This document shows positions 21,030 through 33,794 of a stretch of DNA of 64,000 bases, piece by piece. The notes under the pieces are model-generated. The model was not told the origin of the DNA, ran no database searches, and worked only from the letters and a program-made list of their open reading frames with translations. The stretch spans positions 15,445,877 to 15,509,876 of the forward strand of contig ML680053.1 in assembly GCA_007922225.1 (NCBI GenBank), given 5' to 3'. The position numbers were made by a program, and so were the translations under genes. Source of the DNA: Emydura subglobosa (taxonomy: Eukaryota > Chordata > Testudines > Chelidae). The stretch's first letter is position 1. The number at the start of each line of letters is the position of its first letter.

Positions 21030-24000
21030 AGTGCCCAAGGTTATAGCCATATGACTCATTCAGTTCAAACATGGGGGACACAGCTAAAATCATGCACAAC
21101 CAAAAGCTTACGCGTTAATGTTAACAATCTCCAAGATTTTGAAATTACCATGTTCCTGTGACATTTTTATTATATGGTTTCAAAAAGTGCTAAAATTAAG
21201 ACATTTGTTAGAAGAGAATATTGGACTAGGTGAAAAAGATCAGTTCTCTCCTCTATCGCATAAAGACAAATTTTGTAACAGCACAAAAATTTACCTTAGT
21301 CCATTTCGCTGTATCAAAGTATTATGATTTGCTCCTACAACCCTTCATTTTGAAGGGTAAAAGGTTTTAGTTGCATGCATAACAACATAAGGAATTATTA
21401 AGGTAGTGCACAAAATCAGTCTAACACTGTCCTTTAGCAGGGTATTCTTTTTTTGCCAAATTACAGACCTAAATCAAAATTGACCCACCGTCACTAGAAC
21501 ATCACATTTTCAGTAAGTGCTGCTTTGAGAGTCTCTAAACTATTCATTGCATTTGGAAAATGAAAAGCATCATTGTATTCTGCCAGAATGTCAGAGGGGA
21601 AAGAAGATTGTCAAAGTAAAAAGAGCTATTTCAATATGATTGTAACAGTTCTGAGGACCTGATGTACAAAAATAACCCATACTAGGAACAAAAAAAAAAG
21701 ACTTTTACATCTGAGAAGATATAGTTCTTAAACACAGGCCAGGTGCTTAAATTTTTGGTACATAAGGCAGTGCTATTTTATGGTTTCATTCCAGCAACAG
21801 AGCACAACTCCTTGAAAGAAGAGATGAGAGACAAGCATTTTAGGCTCAGTCAGTCAGTGGCATCAGCAACACATCTTTTATCAAGAAGGCTCTTAGGTCA
21901 GGTTCTAGGATGAAGCAGTTTTCAGTATATATATATATATATATATATATAGCACAAGTTAAAAATAAACATGAATTCGTCACAAAATATATTCCATTTG
22001 GGGGAGGTTGCCAAAGGAAGAAAAGAAAACCTTTCCATTTCCCATTTACACAACCTGAGATCTCATTAAACTTAAATGCAATATGCTGCAAGACCCAGCA
22101 AATGACTTGATAATATGTTTGCTCAGCTGTTTTCTTTTAAACTGTAATTTTCTTCTGCTGTTACTGACAAGAATCCTCAGAAAACAAGATATTCTTACGA
22201 GTGCATTTGTTCAGTTCAGTCAGTTTCTAAACAAGAAACTAGAAGATTTAAACCAGTCCCTGATTGCAGCCTGCCATGCCAGAAACTGCAGTGATTTCAA
22301 ACAACAAGCATTCAGCCTTCATGACAATGAACAGCAAAGGAAACCAAACATGAAAATAACGTGGCTTTTCCAAAATAACTATGTTAGGGTCACCAGTCCA
22401 CTGGGAATTTGACTTTTGCTACCCAACTCATCTCACCAAACTGAACAGTCATGAGACAGTAGCAACTTTCATCCTTTGAACTGATGACCTAAGACGGGAA
22501 ATACTCTGTTTCCTATTATCCAATACATATACTGTTACCTCTCTCATCCAAACTACCAGATTCCCAAAAAATCCATGCTACGAAACTACCTAACCGTAAA
22601 TATATGTATGAAACAGATTTGTAAGGCACAAGCACAGCAAAACACCAGGAAATATGACCCGATGCTGCAGTTTTGTAATACAAAAACTACCACTGAAGGA
22701 CTGATGATGCTTTTCATTATAATCCCCTCTATTGTCATTAAAACTTTGGCACTGAAAATGCCATTCAGGCTCAAGCTTGGCAGGCAAAGCCTATGCCCAC
22801 AGCAGGATTGGACTGTTTATTCTAAAAAACAAAAATTAGATTTTTCTGGCAGGGAAGGGGAGAAAAACAGAGAAAGCAATCCCCAAGATATTGGGGCAAG
22901 ATCCAACAGCAGCAGATCATCAGGCTGGCCTATGTTGGATCCAAATTATCTGGGGAAAGGTTGATTGCTCCATTAAGGACAAAAAAGAGGAAAGACCTCC
23001 TGTGGCTGGAAGTTACAGAGCAGTTTGGGGAAGGAGAGACTGAAGAACTCATGTGAGCGAGTTGCTTGTGTCCTCTTGGGGCTTCAGAATACCAACGCTA
23101 GGATGCTTTTTACTTTACTAAGCATCTTGGAGATACTCAGTTTTCAAGAGAGATGAGGCTGCTGACAGAACATTCTGAGCGAGAGGTTCTGGTCTCAAAC
23201 TCACTTTTTCAGGGCATGTTGGAAGCTTTGTTTTTCAAAGCTTCTCAGTAGATCGTTTGGGAGAGCCTTTGCTGGCTTTGTGCCCAGCTACTCCGGCTGG
23301 TACATGCACCAAGAGAAGACTGATTAGCCCATTACATAAATACTGCACGGTTTATAAATAAACGTAAAGCAAACCCCTCACCCCCAATACAATTATTGAG
23401 GAGGGCGAGCTGGGAGGCAGGAGACTCTCCCTCCTACTTCCCATAGTCGCCACTTTTTCAGGTTGGACGGATGTTTCAGAACATAAACAACGCGATGGCT
23501 TCGCTGGTTCGGTTTTCATCAGTGCCCTGCTTTCCAAAGCACTCACTGGGAGTCAGAACGTTATCAAGGGATGATAAAGAAATATTCTTCTCCCAGTCAC
23601 TCATATTTGCGCACCCCCAAAACCAGCCAACCCCACATTAAAATAATACCAAGATTTTAAGAGAGAACTGCCCAAGCTGAGTGCATTCAAAGCAGGGTTC
23701 CCGCAGTGCTGGGGAACTACTCGAGTTCTGTATGTGTCCCCATACATACAACACCCTTGTTTCTCTGACATGCTTGATAATCTTTCAAGGAAGGGTTTGC
23801 TGTGCACTCAGTCATTAGAATCAGAGTTTTCACAAGCATTTTAAGCGTTTTTCCCTCCATGCTACTAAAATCTTATTCAATCTACTCTCAAGTTACACCG
23901 ACATTCTTGTTATATTTCACCAAACTATCCCACGCGGTAACAAAGCAGCATGGAGCTTCTGCCTTGACGGAGCCCACTTGCAATTATTTAAGGAAAAGAG

Positions 24001-24640
24001 AGATCATTACATAGAGTTGGATTAGGCTAATCAAATCCCCATTAGTTTCCCTCAATTTACACACAAGACATTAAATGTAAAGTTATTAAATCGTCTGCAT
24101 TTAAATTAAGACTCAATAAAATTTTTAAAAAAGAAGAGAAGCTTTACGTGGTCTAAACAAGGGCTGCCTTCCCAGCATAAGTGTCCTGTAACAAGAGCCT
24201 ATGGAGCTTAGGAACAAAAAACTGCAGCCTTGTGTCTCATGAAGGTAAAATCTAATTGGTTCTGCAACAATGGCTCTCCCAACGTGTTTATTTACTGAGG
24301 AGCTGCACTCGAGTTAGGATTTTCCAGCAGCACAGAACCCATTGGCAGTAACAGATGGCACAGAGCCAGGTGCTTCATGTACCAGTCCATCACAAACAAG
24401 CACAAGCAGCGCAGGTGGCTATGGAAGAGCGTCGTGTAGAAGTTCTTCCAGAAAGTTCAAGAAACAACTACAGATTCGTATCACAACTCGGAAAACAAAA
24501 GAAAACACAAGTGACCTTTTTAAAAAACACTCATCGAGACCAGGACTTAAATTCCCCTGATGTAACAGAATTAAATAAGGAGGAACAAAGCACAATATAT
24601 AACCCTCTCCATGCAGTACTTCTATAAACAGTGCTTAGTA
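21030..24640. other. No recognised gene or element apart from an (AT)n run
   Basis: AT-rich. The plus frames 22083-22412 and 22575-22964 (109 and 129 codons) have no domains or splice support. A candidate for the intronic bulk of SMCO4. Confidence 0.4.
21926..21951. repeat. (TA)n microsatellite
   Basis: About 13 TA units without interruption. Confidence 0.9.
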
Positions 24641-24654
24641 TTCGTAAGACTGAG

Positions 24655-25015
24655 AGGCAGACACCAAGGATCTCAAAGTACTTCGAAACCATTAATTAGC
24701 CTCACGACCCTGTGAAGTAGACCCTATTTTCATCCCCATTTTGCACACAGGAAGGTTAAGGTCCAAACATTTCCAAGTATATGCATGTCTGTCCATCCAA
24801 GTTATGTAAAGAAAACTGCACAAGACTGCATGCATACGAGTACATGTGCATGTGAATCCTGAAGGTGCATATACACATCTGGTGTTTTGGATGCAAAACC
24901 TAGACAGGCACACTATTTGAAACACTCATCTAAATGGCTTAAGACCACATCATGAATCCAAGGAAGAATTGAAAATGGAATCCAGGCGTTCTAACTCCCG
25001 TCTCTTGTTCTTATC
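24655..25015 (-). mobile_element. MIR/CORE-SINE-like element, interrupted
   Basis: Left part: GGATCTCAAAGTACTTCGAA, CCCTATTTTCATCCCCATTTTGC, GGAAGGTTAAGG. Right part: GAATCCAGGCGTTCTAACTCCCG after about 140 bases (24780-24915) that do not match. The pattern suggests an insertion or divergence within one SINE. Confidence 0.5.
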
Positions 25016-25019
25016 AGCC

Positions 25020-26395
25020 CACGCTCCCTTTTTCTTCTCACACAATATTTTATAGCACATTCAACCACCACCCCAATTTGTATTTATTTGTGCATTCTGA
25101 TTTATGCACCAACCCACTGCCCAGGAAGCATGTTCACTTACAGTCTGTGTCTGCACGAGCATTATTCAAGACATTTCCCCGCTGGTGCAGCCAGGATGGG
25201 AGCACTAGTATGGACAGAATATAGGCGTAATTGCCACAACGTATCATAGCAGGCCTAGACCACAGTGCTAAACAGACTTGTGCTCTGCAACGCTGAGGTG
25301 GAAAAAGAATGGTGGTGCTTTTTCTAAAATGGTAGGCTGTTTTCCAAAAAAAGCAGAACAGGCATTGAAAATACAGTAATTTAGAAATGTCATCCAACAA
25401 ATTAAGCCCTTCCAGGTTCAACCACATCCCACCATAACTCTCAATACTCCATCCAGCCTTCTCAATCTTCCACTCTAAGAACAAACAGGCTATAGATCTA
25501 ATATCCCTTTAATAAAATAACTCACTTCTTATTCGTAATGTCTCGTAGCCCTGTTGATGTTTTGCCTTCTCTGGTAGCATAGTTATTTAAGTCACTTCGA
25601 AGTCAGGGCCCAGAGTAATTTTTCTTGTTTCCATTCCATTGCAATCTTTCACACCATCATAAATAAGTGCTTTAGTTCCACTGCTTTCTATTTATAATAC
25701 CACAAATACGTTTCTTACTTTATAGATTCATTGAGATTGTTCCAAAGTCCTTGTAAGTTATGACAGTTTCAAGACACATGCCAAAAGTAAATTTGCTTTT
25801 TTAACATTTTGTACATAACGGATGCTTCGGACTAACTTCTTAAAATACTGCTCCCTCTGCCAAAAACTGAACTGAATCAACTGGTGTCTACTCTTAGCAT
25901 CTCTTCTGGACATTTCAGGATCTGCCAAACACCCTCTTCCTACGTTCCTTTAATTATACCATACTTCTCAGATAGGTTGTGATTATAGCCAGGGATCCAG
26001 ACTTATGTTAAGGTGGTCAGCGTTTGGGAATGTGGGCAATGTGAGGATCTCAAAGAACCTTACAAACATCAAGAACCTGATCCAAACCCTAATGATCAAC
26101 TCACTGGATTAGGTATTACCTGACTCTACAATATACATATGTCATTTTCAGAGGTGCTGAAGCCCCAGAGCTCTTTAAGGTGTCACCCGAAATTTGATGT
26201 GCACCGAATTTTTGAAAAACCTGGGCTCAGGCCATGCAGACATCCAGAATATTGAGTCCCTGGACTGAACATCGGACTTACTTCCTCATTCCCGATTGGG
26301 AGGAACCAAAAGGGACAGGGAAGAGGAAAAGAGAGGAGGTAGAAGGCGAAAAGTGTGTGGTCGAGAGACGGACGATATGGAGAACAAGGACGTGG
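25020..26395. other. No recognised gene or element
   Basis: Minus frame 25134-25484 has no support. AT-rich sequence otherwise. Confidence 0.45.
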
Positions 26396-26400
26396 GATGG

Positions 26401-26894
26401 ACAATGAATAAGGGTAAGATTTTGTCATGGAGATCACAGATTCTATGACTTTCGGAGACCACCGTGACATTTTCCGCTTCAGCCCCATGCCCTGGGGCAG
26501 CAGGAGCCCTGTAGCTCTGAGATGCCACAGGCAGCAGAGTCACTGGCTGCCATAAATGGTGGGGATCCCAAGCCTTTGAGCTGTCCATCCTGGACCTGTC
26601 AGCCACCACGGGCAGCAGGGGCCCTGGAGCTCTGAGCCACCGTGGCAGTGGTGGGGGCCCCAGAGCTATCCGCCGCCATGGTGACAGGTGTCGGAGCTCC
26701 GTCCTCTCCCGCAGCAGGACTCGAGCTCTCTTCTCCCCCGCCTCCATCTCAGGCTTCAGTTGTCAGCCCTCCATTATTTTTAGTAAAAGTCATGGACAGG
26801 CCACAGGCTTCCATTAATTTGTGTTTACTGCCCATGACCTGTCCCTGACTTTTACTAAAAATAACTATGACACAATCTTACCCTTAACAATGAA
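26401..26894. mobile_element. Non-autonomous hAT-type DNA transposon with perfect 8-bp target duplication
   Basis: The element (26409-26886) starts TAAGGGTAAGATT and ends AATCTTACCCTTA, inverted repeats that extend about 22 bp with few differences. It is flanked on both sides by ACAATGAA (26401-26408 and 26887-26894). An 8-bp duplication is typical of hAT elements. A second, inner inverted repeat (arms about 26773-26803 and 26836-26866, with TTTTTAGTAAAAGTCA) would form a hairpin near the right end. The middle is GC-rich and has a chance 153-codon open frame; no transposase is encoded. Confidence 0.85.
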
Positions 26895-26899
26895 GCAGA

Positions 26900-27455
26900 G
26901 GATCAGAGAATGAGAAAGATGAGACAGGAAGAAAGAAATTGGAAGGGGAGAAAACACACAGCAGACAGCTGTAAGGAGATGAAATAAATGGGTGAGAAAG
27001 GGAACAAAATGAAGAAAATCAAGGTCAGTAAATACCCTTCATGTTCTTGCATTATATTATGTTACTTTTAGGGACAGTCAGCGACTGAGGCACTTTGGCC
27101 TTAAGATTGACCCTTCAAAGCCTTAAATTCCTCCACCTTAAGGAGCCATCAATAAATGACATAACACATTGTTCCGGTCATTTTCAAGACCCACTGACCC
27201 CTTGTAACACTAAAACAAATACACAATATGAAGGACCCACTAATGTCTTATGCAATTTACGGGCAGCCCCTAGATGGGGTGTTGTGCACTTTTTTGCTTC
27301 TCTGTGATGTATAAGAAAAGCCTAAAAGATATGTGGTTTTATTTTATTTATTCTGTTTGTTTTCTACATTAGATATTCAGGTTTTGCCTCCCACGTTTTT
27401 CTGGAAGACAATGTGGACAATCGAAGAACTGAAACACGAGTGGAGAAAGGATTGT
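26900..27455. other. No recognised gene or element
   Basis: Purine-rich at 26890-27030 (GAAGCAGAGG, AAGATGAGACAGGAAG). Nothing else seen. Confidence 0.4.
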
Positions 27456-27460
27456 TTGTA

Positions 27461-27548
27461 AGGCCTCAGTCCTACAAACATTTACTCACATTGCTTACCT
27501 TCACAGGAAATGCAACTGCACACACAAGAGTTTGCAGGACTGGGCTTT
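27461..27548. mobile_element. Foldback MITE-like element (ATCCTGCA family)
   Basis: Left end AGGCCTCAGTCCTACAAACA and right end GAGTTTGCAGGACTGGGCTT are inverted; the centre is TTACTCACATTGC...TGCACACAC. Confidence 0.6.
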
Positions 27549-27549
27549 G

Positions 27550-28860
27550 TTTGCTTTTGTTCACAAACCATGGAACTTAGGAGAAAAGATCTTTGTGAAA
27601 GATTCAGCATCGCTATCTCATTGATTGAGAAATGAGAAAGCTCCAACCCACTCTGTTTGCCAACAACAAAAATAACCTTGATACTCCTGAAACTTCTATC
27701 TTAGAAATCAGAAGAATTTTATTTTTAGTGTGGGAGGAAAAGGGAAATAAATCTTCAGGATCTCTTTGGACCTCATAAAGAAAGATACAAACCCAATTTT
27801 TCCCCTTTCAGTAGGTCACCTTTAAAAGGAGCAGATTCCACATCTCCTTTTAGCCTCTGGCTGACACTTAGAAGTACCCATTCCACAACATCTGCAGCTT
27901 GCATATACTTAATTCTTCCATCACTCCTTTTCTATCCTGCAGGGAGCTTTTTCATCTGCTGTCACAGCAATATCCAATAAATCTGCAATGAGAAGCCATG
28001 CTGTCTATAATCTATATTTCTGAATCTACAGCTAACATACTGTATTTTGGGCTTTGAAGCAACTAGGGCAACTTAAAATGGCAAGCGTTGCTCTGCCTAC
28101 CCATCCATAAATTAGGAGTGACAACAGCAGATTATTACTCATTCCCTCCGAGTGTTTGTTTGGCCCTGAGAGAACTGGCTTTATTCCAAGAGCTGGCAAA
28201 CACTGGTTAATATACATGTAAATGTTTTATTTCTCTCAGAGTAGGCAATTTCACAAAATGAAACACCGAATTAAAGATGAGCCTACTTTTCCCGCTGATG
28301 TTTGTTTCAGATGCAGTATTGCTGAAAGCCTTTGCAATCTTTTTCACACTGAGTCAAAAGGGAAAAGCCACCATTTCATTTGATAGTGAGACAATTTCAC
28401 TGTGGAAACATGAAAGCATTCTGTATAAATATTCATCACGGAAGTTCTTCTGGAGTTAAAGTGGGATGGAGGCTCCTGTACTGACTTGACAGACCAATTT
28501 ATATTGAGGCGGCATCGGAAATACTGTTCCAAATTAGAATGCTCTTCAGTACAACGATCAACCTGAGAAATAGACCCTATTTTTATCATGAAAGTGTATC
28601 TTCACATACCTTCCACAATTCATAGGAGGCAAGAGGGAGGCATCTTCTTCCCATATCAGCTTCCAAATTTTGAGGCTGAGCAAAATGAATATGTTGTTTA
28701 CTTAACAAATTACTACTAATGGGGTTGGTGTCATAGAAACCACAAAATATTTAACAGAAGAGGTAAATAAATTAAAGTACCAACCATGGAGAAGGGAGAA
28801 AATGAATTTGTTTAGACATGATCAAGCTAGGTGCTTATATCACACTCATCACTCTTAGAA
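27550..28860. other. No recognised gene or element
   Basis: AT-rich; short frames only (60-81 codons), none with family resemblance. Confidence 0.45.
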
Positions 28861-28861
28861 G

Positions 28862-28946
28862 AGCACATCAAGCTTGAAAGATGGTCTCTCTTCTCACCAA
28901 CAGAAGCTGCTCCAATAAAAGATATTGCCTCACCCAACCTTGTCAG
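28862..28946 (+). mobile_element. Single arm of the hammerhead-like tail family
   Basis: CAAGCTTGAAAGATGGTCTC, then CTCACCAACAGAAGCTGCTCCAATAAAAG, then ATATTGCCTCACCCAACCTTG. Same order as the right arm at 54748-54845; the stem and GAAA portion are decayed. Confidence 0.6.
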
Positions 28947-29394
28947 AACACATCGAGTCAGAAGCAAAACCTGCCCGATCCAACACAATGAGTGAGATCA
29001 TTCTGTGCAAGAAGCTCACATGGGAAGCCCAGACCCACGCGTACACCCTTCACAGCTCCAATAGGACTCTTCTCTGTCAAGCAAATAGGGTTGGGGCTGA
29101 AGGCAGGGAACTGAATCTACTACTATGTGGATCCACCAACCACTAGCCTCTGTCCGTGTACAATAGAGGTACATTTGCTATAGGAGCTACTGCAGCTTGA
29201 AGGGTCCAACAGCAGTCATAAAGCAACCTGATGGTGGGGTTAGTGTTTACCCCACTAGCACTGAGAATTGCTCTAGTGTGCCGTCCCTACGTGTGCGTGG
29301 TGGAAGGCTGAAGAATCCCTAGCTAGCATCCAGGGATCCTAATACTGGATCTCAAATGCTCATGAGTCTCTGTTGAACAGAAACACCAACAATA

Positions 29395-29820
29395 TTTACA
29401 CACTTCAGAAGAAGTGGACTTAGAAGGAATGCAAAATGAGCTAGAGAAAGCTGGCTGGGATCCAGATAACTTATTAGAAATCAACAGTAGGAAGTGGAAA
29501 GCATTTCAGAAACAACTGGGGCAGCTGCAATCAACATTCATCTCCATCAAGTGAAAAAAAGACACAAGCTGAATAAAAACAAATGGGAAGTAAAACAGCT
29601 ATAGACAGGAGACATTTAAAAAGAGAGAAAGAAACAGGACAAGTCCAGGATTTATGGAGCTACACACATCCAGACGGTGTAAACAGCCAGGGGGGGAAGG
29701 AAAGACTTCGGTCCCAAACTGTTTCATGCTGATAGACTCGTGCGTTAGTGCAGAGCCCCATTCCTGTCAGCCAAGTTTCTCCATGGGCCCCGAGGTCCAC
29801 TCAGACAGAACAGGATGTGG
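29395..29820 (+). other. Decayed coding-like segment, possibly the end of a LINE ORF
   Basis: From about 29399 an open stretch reads TSEEVDLEGMQNELEKAGWD, then PDNLLEINSRKWKAFQKQLG, until a stop at about 29553. After stops it continues with Lys/Arg-rich residues (ETFKKREKQDKSR). Acidic-then-Trp-then-basic order is seen at the C-terminal ends of several LINE polyproteins, but no diagnostic motif is present. Uncertain. Confidence 0.25.
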
Positions 29821-29829
29821 CCTTTACCA

Positions 29830-30735
29830 CAGTAAAGGTGATATAAACTAGGATTAATGTGATTCGATTTAGAATGGGAAATATTAGGAAGATTTCCTGT
29901 TCAAGTCTATCAGGAAAGGCACTATCATTCCATGAGCAGCTATATAAACATTATACGACTTATTAAATGAATTAAAATCACATTCAAAATACTTATTGTA
30001 TTCATTTTGTAAAGCAGTGGGGATTTTTTTTTATATCCAATCCACAAGATATTCTAGGGCTTATTATTGCTGAAATAATCACATGATGTGAAGGTTGATA
30101 ACATTCAGCTTCGTCCCTTGTATCTAACAGGGCACTTTGCAGTGCTGTCTTAATACAAAATACATCCCCCTCCCCATCGTGTATGACGGCTTACATGGTA
30201 CATTTAGATAATCACACAAGGAATCTGCTGAATGCAAGTGTGACGTACAGCAGGATGAGCCAGGATCAGATTGAACAGAGGAAAGGATTTTAAAATGTAT
30301 TGTAGTGTACCACTTGAGAGCTCAAATTTGTATGTGCAATGACAAAAACCACACTTGACTGAAATGCTAAAGAAAGCACCTCTCAACCATAGAAGATGGC
30401 ACTATTACTAGATAAGCTACCAGTGAGACGTTACTGATCACCACACCTGACAAAGATTTTAACTGTACTTGAGAGGTGATAGCTAATCAGAATTCTTAAT
30501 AGGTTTCATTCAGTTCCGGTGACAGTCAGACACACTGCATACAGGATTTGGAAATAGATTTTTCCTGTAGCACAATATTCCACTGCTACAGTCTATTGTC
30601 ATTTTCGCTGCTGAAGCTTAATGCTTATATAGGAGTAACAGAGATGGGAAACCTCAAGTAATATGAGCAGTCAGGAAGAGGTTAATCAGTACAATCAGCC
30701 TTGTCAAAATGGAAACAAAACTGACCTCTGAATCA
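29830..30735. other. No recognised gene or element
   Basis: AT-rich; nothing recognised. Confidence 0.45.
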
Positions 30736-30895
30736 GGGCTTCATTTGTAATGAAAGAGGTGCCAGGGCTCAAGCAATTTTTTTACTTTCATAAATGAAAC
30801 AGCAAGGCAGAGGTGCCAGGGCTATGAACTGCCAAACTTAGAGGTGCTGGGACTCAGCTCTAGCAAGTCATGGCACAAATTAAGCATTGCTCTGA
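30735..30895. repeat. Unclassified repeat with duplicated GAGGTGCCAGGGCT
   Basis: GAGGTGCCAGGGCTCAAGCA and GAGGTGCCAGGGCTATGAAC are about 60 bases apart, and a third decayed copy GAGGTGCTGGGACTC follows. The segment resembles a repeat I associate with turtle genomes. Confidence 0.4.
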
Positions 30896-30899
30896 ATAC

Positions 30900-33275
30900 A
30901 ATCAGAGCCTAGAGAAAGAAAACAATTGTTTTCTTAAACAGGTATCATAAAATAACTCAGGGGGTGCGTGTGTCTGTGTTGTAGAGCGCTTTGGGGTTTC
31001 TTTTTGTTTTTGAAAGTTTGACATTAAAAGTTAATCCAACTTCATAATTCCTTTTTTTACACAAAACAGAAACAGATTCGTTTACATGCAGACTAGATGA
31101 TAGGAGACCTCCCTTCCTTTCATTGCTCTCCCCCCTCGAGTTAATTGAACTCCACAGGATTTTAGACCTTGAAATAAAAGTGCATTTTTATTCTACATGC
31201 CTTTCTTTAGCACTCAAAACCCGACACACATTTCCCCCACCAACCTTCACTCTCTGCATTGCTCTCAACACTTTCCTAGAAGGCAGTTCCATTAGCATGC
31301 AAAGGAACAGCTCAGTCTTATTACTATTGTTTCATAAAGGGACATAGTCAACTTGAAACCTAGTCAGTTTCAAGAAAGGAGTTAAATGTAGTCTAATGTC
31401 CCAAATCTGCCTCCAAATCTCCCTGACAATCTTCCTGCTTTTCCAAACACATCTTCCTATTTTTTAAATATCTGACTCAGAACTGCTCAACTGGGTGGCC
31501 TAGGTCCTATTCTGTTCACCACCACCAGAGATTCTCCTTTCCCCCAAGGGATAGGCAGTCTGTGCTTTTAGAACAGGAAGTTCTGAGTTTTCTATTCCCC
31601 TCTGCTGCTGTGAAGTACTGAGCAGCCATGGTGAAAACTGTGAAGACGCCTCAGGGCCTATGGATTTCTCAACTTTCTGCAGCTATCGTTTTGACCCACT
31701 TATCTGATTTAAGTCTCCATGAATGTTATGACTGCTTAGAGAAGGCCTGACACAAAGGAAGCAAGAGTACAATGACAAGCCTCAGCACCAGGGAAAAACA
31801 GAGGAAGAAAGCTCCACTGCTCACTTTTAGCAGAAAAACAGAGATTGCTGTGCCGTTCAAAGCGAGTCAGAGAGATTATGGCAGATCCAGGAACCTTAAT
31901 CATGAAGAATGTGCAGAGGACAAGAATGAGAGAACAAGCAGCAACTGAGCCAGGTATATGAAATGGAGGGTCAGAAAGGGATGTTAAAGCAAAAGGCAAA
32001 CATTCCTGAGAGATGCCTAAGAAATTCCAGACAAAAGCAGAAAATAATTGGACAAGTACGAGGCAATTAAAACTAAACAAGAATACAGAGCCTTAAAAAC
32101 TTTATGCTGTTTCTTATCTCCCTGACGTTTCAAAGATTTATTAAGATGTGATAATGTTAGAGCACCTGGACATCAAGGAATGACTTCACAGATGGTCCCT
32201 GAGCCAGTAGCTCTGTTGGATTCATTTCCACTGGCCTTCACCCAAACAAACGATGCCAAATTTTGAAAGCAGATGCTCTTGCATTGGCACACAGAAGTGA
32301 TATGTTTACATTATATTCAGGGCTCCCTGGAATTCTGCAGCAGCAACACTGTATTTGCAAGACTTGCCACTGGCAGCAGAAGTCAAGAGCCTGGAAACAT
32401 CCCACATTATGGAAGCATGTCGCAGCTTCTCCAATGCCTTAAATTCCACAAGGCAGAGTTAATTAAGGGAACTCCAACGTTGGCCAAGAACACTGGCAAC
32501 CTTAGCAGCTCCCCAGGGCAATGTAGACTCTGACTCCAGTGAGCTCCTTAAAATTTTGTGGTAGTAAAAGTTAACTGCCTCAGCGAGAAGCCAGTTTGCT
32601 TAAAAAAACAGGAGATATTAAATTCAATAGTAAGCCTCAAAAATAAAAACTGTATTAAAGCTAATGGTATAAAATAATCAAATGCAGAGTTTTTGAAGGG
32701 ACGAGATTCTGTACATCTGGGAATAATGCATAGATTATCCAAAAGGTACAAGGTTTGTACAAAGAGCTCGTCATCTGCATTATCCTAGACTAAGGGTTAT
32801 CCGTTTAGTGATACAGTTGAGAAATAAGCATTGAAACGTTCGGGTACATCACTCACACAAAGAAATACTGAGGTTGGTTAGTGGAAAGCAAGTATAACGA
32901 TGAGCGTTGATTGAAGCAGCCAAGACACACCTAATCCCCCTTTCTTGTACTGTCTCAGCTTCATGGGTTGGCAAAAGATTCTCAACCCTTTCAAAAGAAT
33001 TAGAGGGGCCTGGATACGCCTCTGGAAATTAAAGGCATTCTGCACCTCAGCACAGCTAAGGATGGTGACTGGGTCCTTTAAACTGTAATATTATAGGTGG
33101 AGCTGTTAGCTCCGGCTAGAATTAAGGTTGCCCATTACTTTCCATGCTTTGAGTTGCTTATAACTCTGCAAATTTGAACCATTTGGAATTTGGAATTTTC
33201 TATCCCAGGTGTCTGCCCAGACTGAATATTTTTGGAACATTCCAATTAAGATGGTTCAATGATTTGCAAGAGTGA
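30900..33275. other. No recognised gene or element
   Basis: Includes frames 31736-32080 (minus) and 32273-32533 (plus) with no domain or splice support. Otherwise AT-rich intronic-looking DNA. Confidence 0.45.
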
Positions 33276-33280
33276 GAATA

Positions 33281-33350
33281 CGAGGGGGGGGGGAACGGGA
33301 GGGGGGGACGGGGGGACGACGGACGACGACACACGACGACGGACTACCCC
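33281..33350. repeat. G-rich / (GAC)n low-complexity tract
   Basis: Runs of 10, 7 and 6 G are followed by an irregular GACGAC array with seven or more CpGs. Four G-runs close together fit a possible G-quadruplex. It contrasts sharply with AT-rich flanks and may be a sequencing or assembly artefact. Confidence 0.7.
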
Positions 33351-33671
33351 ATGCACTGCACAAAGAAACTTAACTTTGACACACAAGACAGTAACAATGT
33401 CAGGATGTACAGCCAAGTTTCTGCCACTTGCCTAACTAGTACATATTGTCTAACAAAAGCGTGGTGTGGAACACACACTTTTGTATTACATTAAAATAAG
33501 GTTAGGTTTAATATGTTTTTAATTATCCTGGGATGCGGCTTGTAAATATAATTTTAAAGGTTTATATATAAATGTTTTTAACCACTCCTTTTTGGAAGTA
33601 TATCTTTTGTTGACTGTTTTTCTAAACTTCATTTTGTAATGTTCAGTAATACTGACCTGCTATATAGTTCT

Positions 33672-33792
33672 TTTCATCAGTAGATCTCAAAGTGCTTTAC
33701 AAAGCAGGTCAGTGTCATCATCCCCATTTTACAGATGGGAAAACTGACATCCCAGAGCTTAAGTTTAGTAGCTGCCTCCTGTGGCTGTTTAG
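33672..33792 (-). mobile_element. MIR/CORE-SINE-like fragment
   Basis: GTAGATCTCAAAGTGCTTTA, then CATCCCCATTTTACAGATGG, then GAAAACTGACATCCCAGAGC. Confidence 0.7.
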
Positions 33793-33794
33793 CT

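Noticed and set aside
26286..26747. 153-codon minus-strand frame
   Set aside because: It runs across the boundary of the hAT element at 26409, so it cannot be an ancestral gene.
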